From assembly GCF_002338065.1 (NCBI RefSeq), contig NZ_DDHJ01000015.1, positions 670,377 to 734,376 of the forward strand: a stretch of 64,000 nucleotides of DNA, read 5' to 3'. Positions 60,699 through 64,000 of this stretch are shown here, in pieces. Under the pieces are notes generated by a model. It saw nothing but the letters and a program-made list of their open reading frames with translations, did no database searches and had not been told where the DNA came from. Made by a program: the position numbers and the translations under genes. The DNA is from Pseudomonas sp. UBA1879. Its GTDB lineage: Bacteria; Pseudomonadota; Gammaproteobacteria; Pseudomonadales; Pseudomonadaceae. Positions within the stretch are counted from its first letter, which is position 1, and each line of letters opens with the position of its first letter.

Positions 60699-61835
60699 TC
60701 ACGCCACGGCCTCTCGCACCTTGTATCGACTGCAGACGACGGCACTCACCACCACCGCCAAACCCGCCAGGCTGTAAACCCACGAGGGCGAAGCGATCGG
60801 CAACAAAACACCGGCCAGCAAGGGTCCGACCCCCGCACCGACGTCGCGCCAGACGGCATTGCCCGCCAGCGCCTGCACCCGCCCTGCTCCCGGATTGCGC
60901 TCTGCCACCAGTGTGGTCACCAACGGCAGTTGCAGCGCACGGAGGATCAGTACGCCGCCCGCACCGATGATCAGCCAGTGAAAGCCAAACGCCGTCAACG
61001 CAAGGGTGGTCAGCGCAGAAAACACCACCAGCATGCGCACCGCCCCATAGCTGGCAGCGGCACGCCCGCCGAGCGGGCTCAGCAGCATCTCTGAGACGTA
61101 ACGCAGCGCCAGCAGCACCCCGGCGATGAACACCGCATTGCCGCCCAATATCGACTGCGCCTGCAGAGACAGGCCAAAGATGAACAGCCCGTCCAGCGCG
61201 ACGCCTTCGATGAAGGACCACATGGCCACGCTGTCTGGCGCCTTGAAGCGACGCCCGGTCGCCGTGGGCATGGCGTGAGGAATGTTCGGCAGTCCTCTGG
61301 CGATGATCAGCCCGATGAGGGAGAACAACGCCAGAATCAAGAAGATCACGCGTGGGCCGAAATACAGGCTGACCAACGCGCCCAAGGGCAACGCCAACAT
61401 CGGTCCGATGGCAATGATCGCCCGAGAGGTGCCGGAGCGACGTGCAGCGCCGGCAGGTTCCGAGGTCGCCAGGGCCTGGGTAGACAGATTCAAGGCGGCG
61501 TAGCTCAGGCCCCACCCCAGACGCAAGATGAGCAGCCATCCAAAGCCGGTGATGAAGGAGTTGCCCAACGCGCACACCATCGACACCAGCGCCGCCAAGG
61601 TCAGCGCGGCCCGATCGCCTCGTTTGGCATAGAAGCGCACCACATAGCTGTAACCGAATATCCGCACCAATCGGTTGGCTGCCAGCAGCACCCCGGCCTC
61701 GGCAAGACTGACGCCAAACGCATCCGCGTTCATCGGCATCAGCAGATACAGCAGGACGTCACTGGGCAGGCACAGGCTGAGAACGGTCGCCGAACGGCGT
61801 GACGCGGCATCGGCATCTCGGGCAGTGGCAGACAT
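60699..61835 (-). CDS. MFS transporter
   Basis: 378 residues, about 11-12 helices: SDVLLYLLMPMNADAFGVSL, GVLLAANRLVRIFGYSYVVR, RLGWGLSYAALNLSTQALA, GPRVIFLILALFSLIGLIIA. The start at 61835 follows AGGA at about 11 bases. No regulator stands next to it; it is divergent from the ABC importer 300 bases away. Substrate unknown. Confidence 0.85.
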   Translation of the reverse strand: MSATARDADAASRRSATVLSLCLPSDVLLYLLMPMNADAFGVSLAEAGVLLAANRLVRIFGYSYVVRFYAKRGDRAALTLAALVSMVCALGNSFITGFGWLLILRLGWGLSYAALNLSTQALATSEPAGAARRSGTSRAIIAIGPMLALPLGALVSLYFGPRVIFLILALFSLIGLIIARGLPNIPHAMPTATGRRFKAPDSVAMWSFIEGVALDGLFIFGLSLQAQSILGGNAVFIAGVLLALRYVSEMLLSPLGGRAAASYGAVRMLVVFSALTTLALTAFGFHWLIIGAGGVLILRALQLPLVTTLVAERNPGAGRVQALAGNAVWRDVGAGVGPLLAGVLLPIASPSWVYSLAGLAVVVSAVVCSRYKVREAVA

Positions 61836-62134
61836 GTGCGGAAAAGTCCTGTAACACAGTTGAAAAAAACAGCATGCAGACCCTGTCGAACGCTGACAAC
61901 TGTTTAGTCCGGATTTTTTCGCACTGTTTGCTCGCCAACAGCTGTTCAACACACTGTTGATCACGCAACGGTATTTTCTCGTTCACTACCCTCTCCAGCC
62001 CCTGACTGGCCGCCCTGACGTTCATGGCACAGAGCCTGCATTATTCCATTTACGCAGGCTGACTGGCGCTGACTGCCCATTTCGACATAAGCAGCCCTGT
62101 GCAGCTTCATTCTCCATTTCTACCGGACTTGACC

Positions 62135-63121
62135 ATGACCGCGTTCTCTCGCCTGCCCTCTTCCCTGAAACTCCTGGCCAGCGCGCTTGCGCTGAGCCTG
62201 CAACCCTTCGCCCATGCCGCTGAAGCGCCGCCGGCCGAGGTGCATCTCGATTACGCCTATTACTCACCCGTCAGCCTGGTGCTCAAGCATTTCGGCTGGC
62301 TGGAGAAAGCCTTGCCCAATACCAAGGTCAGCTGGGTCTTCAGCCAGGGCAGCAATCGCTCGCTGGAATACCTGAACAGCGGGGGCGTGGACTTCGCCTC
62401 ATCGGCCAGCCTGTCCGCCGTGCTGGCCCGTGCCAATGGCAGCCCGATCAAGTCGGTCTACGTCTATAGCCGCGCCGAATGGACCGCGCTGGTGGTGCGC
62501 AAGGATTCGACGTTGCAGTCCGTGGCCGACCTCAAAGGCAAGAAAATCGCCGCCACTAAAGGCACCGACCCGTACCTGTTCACCCTGCGCGCCCTGCAAC
62601 AGGCCAAGCTGGCCAAAGACGATGTGGAACTGCTGCACCTGCAACACCCGGACGGCCGCATCGCGCTGGAGAAAGGCGACGTCGATGCCTGGGCCGGTCT
62701 CGACCCGCACATGGCCGCCAGCGAGATTCAGGCCGGCTCGCGTCTGCTTTATCGCAACAAGGACTTCAACAGCTATGGCGTGGTCAGCGTGACTGAGCGC
62801 TACGCCAAAGAACACCCGGAAGCGATCAACACCGTGTTGCGCGCCTATGAACAGGCCCGCGAATGGTCGCTGAAAAATCCTGAGGAACTGGCGAAGTTGC
62901 TGGCCACAGAATCCGGTCTGCCACTGGATGTCGCCAAGCTTCAATTGACCCGCACCGACATCAGCAGTCCGCAATTGACCGACAAGGACGTCACGGCGTC
63001 CAAGGCTGCCGCGCCGATTTTGGTGTCGGAAGAGTTGGTGCGCAAAGGCACGAATGTCGATCAGGTGATCGACCAGCTCATCGATCCGAGCTTCGGCAAA
63101 GCCGTCGTCGCCAAGCCATGA
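62135..63121 (+). CDS. ABC transporter substrate-binding protein (aliphatic sulfonate/nitrate type)
   Basis: 328 residues with a signal peptide (LPSSLKLLASALALSLQPFA, cleavage near AHA). The mature protein has the NMT1/SsuA fold: YYSPVSLVLKHFGWLEKALP, SNRSLEYLNSGGVDFASSAS, LKGKKIAATKGTDPYLFTLR, ALEKGDVDAWAGLDPHMAAS. Such proteins bind aliphatic sulfonates, sulfate esters or similar sulfur sources. It overlaps the permease gene by four bases; the ATPase gene is not in the window and may follow. Confidence 0.9.
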   Translation: MTAFSRLPSSLKLLASALALSLQPFAHAAEAPPAEVHLDYAYYSPVSLVLKHFGWLEKALPNTKVSWVFSQGSNRSLEYLNSGGVDFASSASLSAVLARANGSPIKSVYVYSRAEWTALVVRKDSTLQSVADLKGKKIAATKGTDPYLFTLRALQQAKLAKDDVELLHLQHPDGRIALEKGDVDAWAGLDPHMAASEIQAGSRLLYRNKDFNSYGVVSVTERYAKEHPEAINTVLRAYEQAREWSLKNPEELAKLLATESGLPLDVAKLQLTRTDISSPQLTDKDVTASKAAAPILVSEELVRKGTNVDQVIDQLIDPSFGKAVVAKP

Positions 63122-63954
63122 GCCATTCCCGGGGCGAGACGCTGAGCAGCGAAGCCGTCGCACCGGTTGACACCACGACCGCCGCGCCCTACCGCTGGCG
63201 CGGGCGACTCAAGGGTCTGGTAGTACCGGCGGCGATTCTGGTGGTGCTGGAAATCGTCGTCCGCATCGGTTGGGTGCAGTCGTACCAGATGCCTGCGCCC
63301 AGCGAGATCTTCACCACGCTGACCGATCTGGCGAACGGCGCATTGTGGAAACACATCAGCGCCAGCCTGTTGCGGGTGCTGAGCGGCTTCGGCATCGGCG
63401 CGGCCCTGGCCCTGCTGTTTGCTGCGTGGGTCGGGTTGAGTCGTGAGGCTGAGGCCTATCTCGAGCCGACCTTCGCGGGTTTGCGCTCGATTCCGAGTCT
63501 GGCGTGGGTGCCGCTGTTGCTGCTGTGGCTGGGCATCGGCGAAACCTCGAAGATCGTGCTGATCGCCATCGGCGCGTTCTTTCCGGTGTACCTCAACGGC
63601 GTCGCGGCGATTCGCGGGATTGATCGCAAACTGGTGGAGGTGGGCAAGATGTACCGCTTCAGCCAGCGGCAAATGATCCTGCACCTGTTCCTCCCCGCCG
63701 CCCTGCCCGGCCTGTTCACCGGACTGCGCTCGGGGTTGAGTCTGGCGTGGATGTTTCTGGTGGCCGCTGAACTGATTGCAGCGACCAAAGGCTTGGGCTA
63801 TCTGCTCAGCGATGGTCGTGAAACGTCGCGTCCGGACATTGTGCTGGCGGCAATCATCGTTCTCGCATTGCTGGGCAAAATCAGTGACGGCGTGCTGGCG
63901 ATGCTGGAGAAGCGGTGTCTGGCGTGGCGGGATACGTTCAAAGGCAACGGCTGA
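63118..63954 (+). CDS. ABC transporter permease (SsuC type)
   Basis: 278 residues, about six helices with the binding-protein-dependent permease motif near the ATPase-contact loop (EVGKMYRFSQRQMILHLFLP, AALPGLFTGLRSGLSLAWMF). LRSIPSLAWVPLLLLWLGIG ETSK is characteristic of SsuC/TauC/NrtB permeases. Partner of the preceding binding protein; likely sulfonate or related import. Confidence 0.91.
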   Translation: MSHSRGETLSSEAVAPVDTTTAAPYRWRGRLKGLVVPAAILVVLEIVVRIGWVQSYQMPAPSEIFTTLTDLANGALWKHISASLLRVLSGFGIGAALALLFAAWVGLSREAEAYLEPTFAGLRSIPSLAWVPLLLLWLGIGETSKIVLIAIGAFFPVYLNGVAAIRGIDRKLVEVGKMYRFSQRQMILHLFLPAALPGLFTGLRSGLSLAWMFLVAAELIAATKGLGYLLSDGRETSRPDIVLAAIIVLALLGKISDGVLAMLEKRCLAWRDTFKGNG

Positions 63955-64000
63955 CAGTCCATCGACCGATACGGCGTCATCGCGAGCAAGCTTGTGTCTT

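Noticed and set aside
63955..64000. CATCGCGAGCAAGCTTGTG at the right edge
   Set aside because: Looks like the start of a common REP (GCGAGCAAGCTTG), but it is cut by the window end, so it was not listed.

Overview
The window is a chromosomal piece of a Pseudomonas (dense, GC-rich coding, REP-type repeats, a Fur-regulated PrrF sRNA, an ImuABC/LexA2 mutasome cassette). A hrpR-hrpS pair and a lytic transglycosylase preceded by a textbook HrpL promoter (hrp box) place it close to the plant-associated P. syringae group or to a fluorescent relative that carries, or once carried, a Hrp type III secretion system. No rRNA, tRNA, intact insertion sequence, prophage or CRISPR array was seen.

Layout. 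1-4.2 kb: 5' part of an indolepyruvate oxidoreductase gene with a divergent Lrp/AsnC regulator, the PrrF sRNA with its Fur box, an unusual sigma-region-4/FecR-N-terminal/membrane-anchor protein under a second Fur box, and an M14 carboxypeptidase. 4.4-7.5 kb: a redox module of membrane catalase-like peroxidase plus cytochrome b561, divergent from an ECF sigma/anti-sigma pair, with matching ECF promoters facing both ways. 7.6-8.2 kb: a tandem 188-bp repeat array. 8.2-16 kb: a protein of unknown function, MFS/TetR pair, LRR protein kinase, YebC/PmpR-like regulator and an orphan VgrG. 16-18.8 kb: a short beta-oxidation operon (enoyl-CoA hydratase, thiolase, type II 3-hydroxyacyl-CoA dehydrogenase). 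19-23 kb: a quinate/dehydroshikimate module (MFS, TetR, QuiC). 23.2-27.4 kb: the Hrp remnant hrpS-hrpR-(1.1 kb AT-rich gap)-hrpH, with no hrp/hrc structural gene or effector next to it.

27.4-41 kb: a catabolic cluster of about 14 genes (three beta-hydroxyacid dehydrogenases, MmgE/PrpD, SDR, lactonase-like metallo-hydrolase, two MFS carriers, two carboxymuconolactone-decarboxylase-type proteins, cupin, aldehyde dehydrogenase, NIPSNAP protein) next to a FadR-type GntR regulator. A shared motif, ATTGTATKACAG, in three of its promoters suggests one regulon; the substrate is unknown. 41.2-45.2 kb: YcaC-like hydrolase, amidohydrolase, ABM-domain membrane protein and DoxX. 45.4-47.8 kb: an Asn/Gly/Thr-repeat exported protein, a small conserved protein and a DUF1989 protein. 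47.9-52.2 kb: a divergent LacI-controlled unit (PhyH dioxygenase and SDR one way, LacI and Gfo/Idh/MocA the other). 52.4-58.2 kb: lexA2-imuA-imuB-imuC with a GTAC-N4-GTAC operator over the lexA2 start. 58.3-64 kb: PEP-mutase-like enzyme, Ogt, histidine phosphatase, MFS carrier and the start of a sulfonate/nitrate-type ABC importer.

Functions are assigned by reading motifs and from memory of families; no database search was run.
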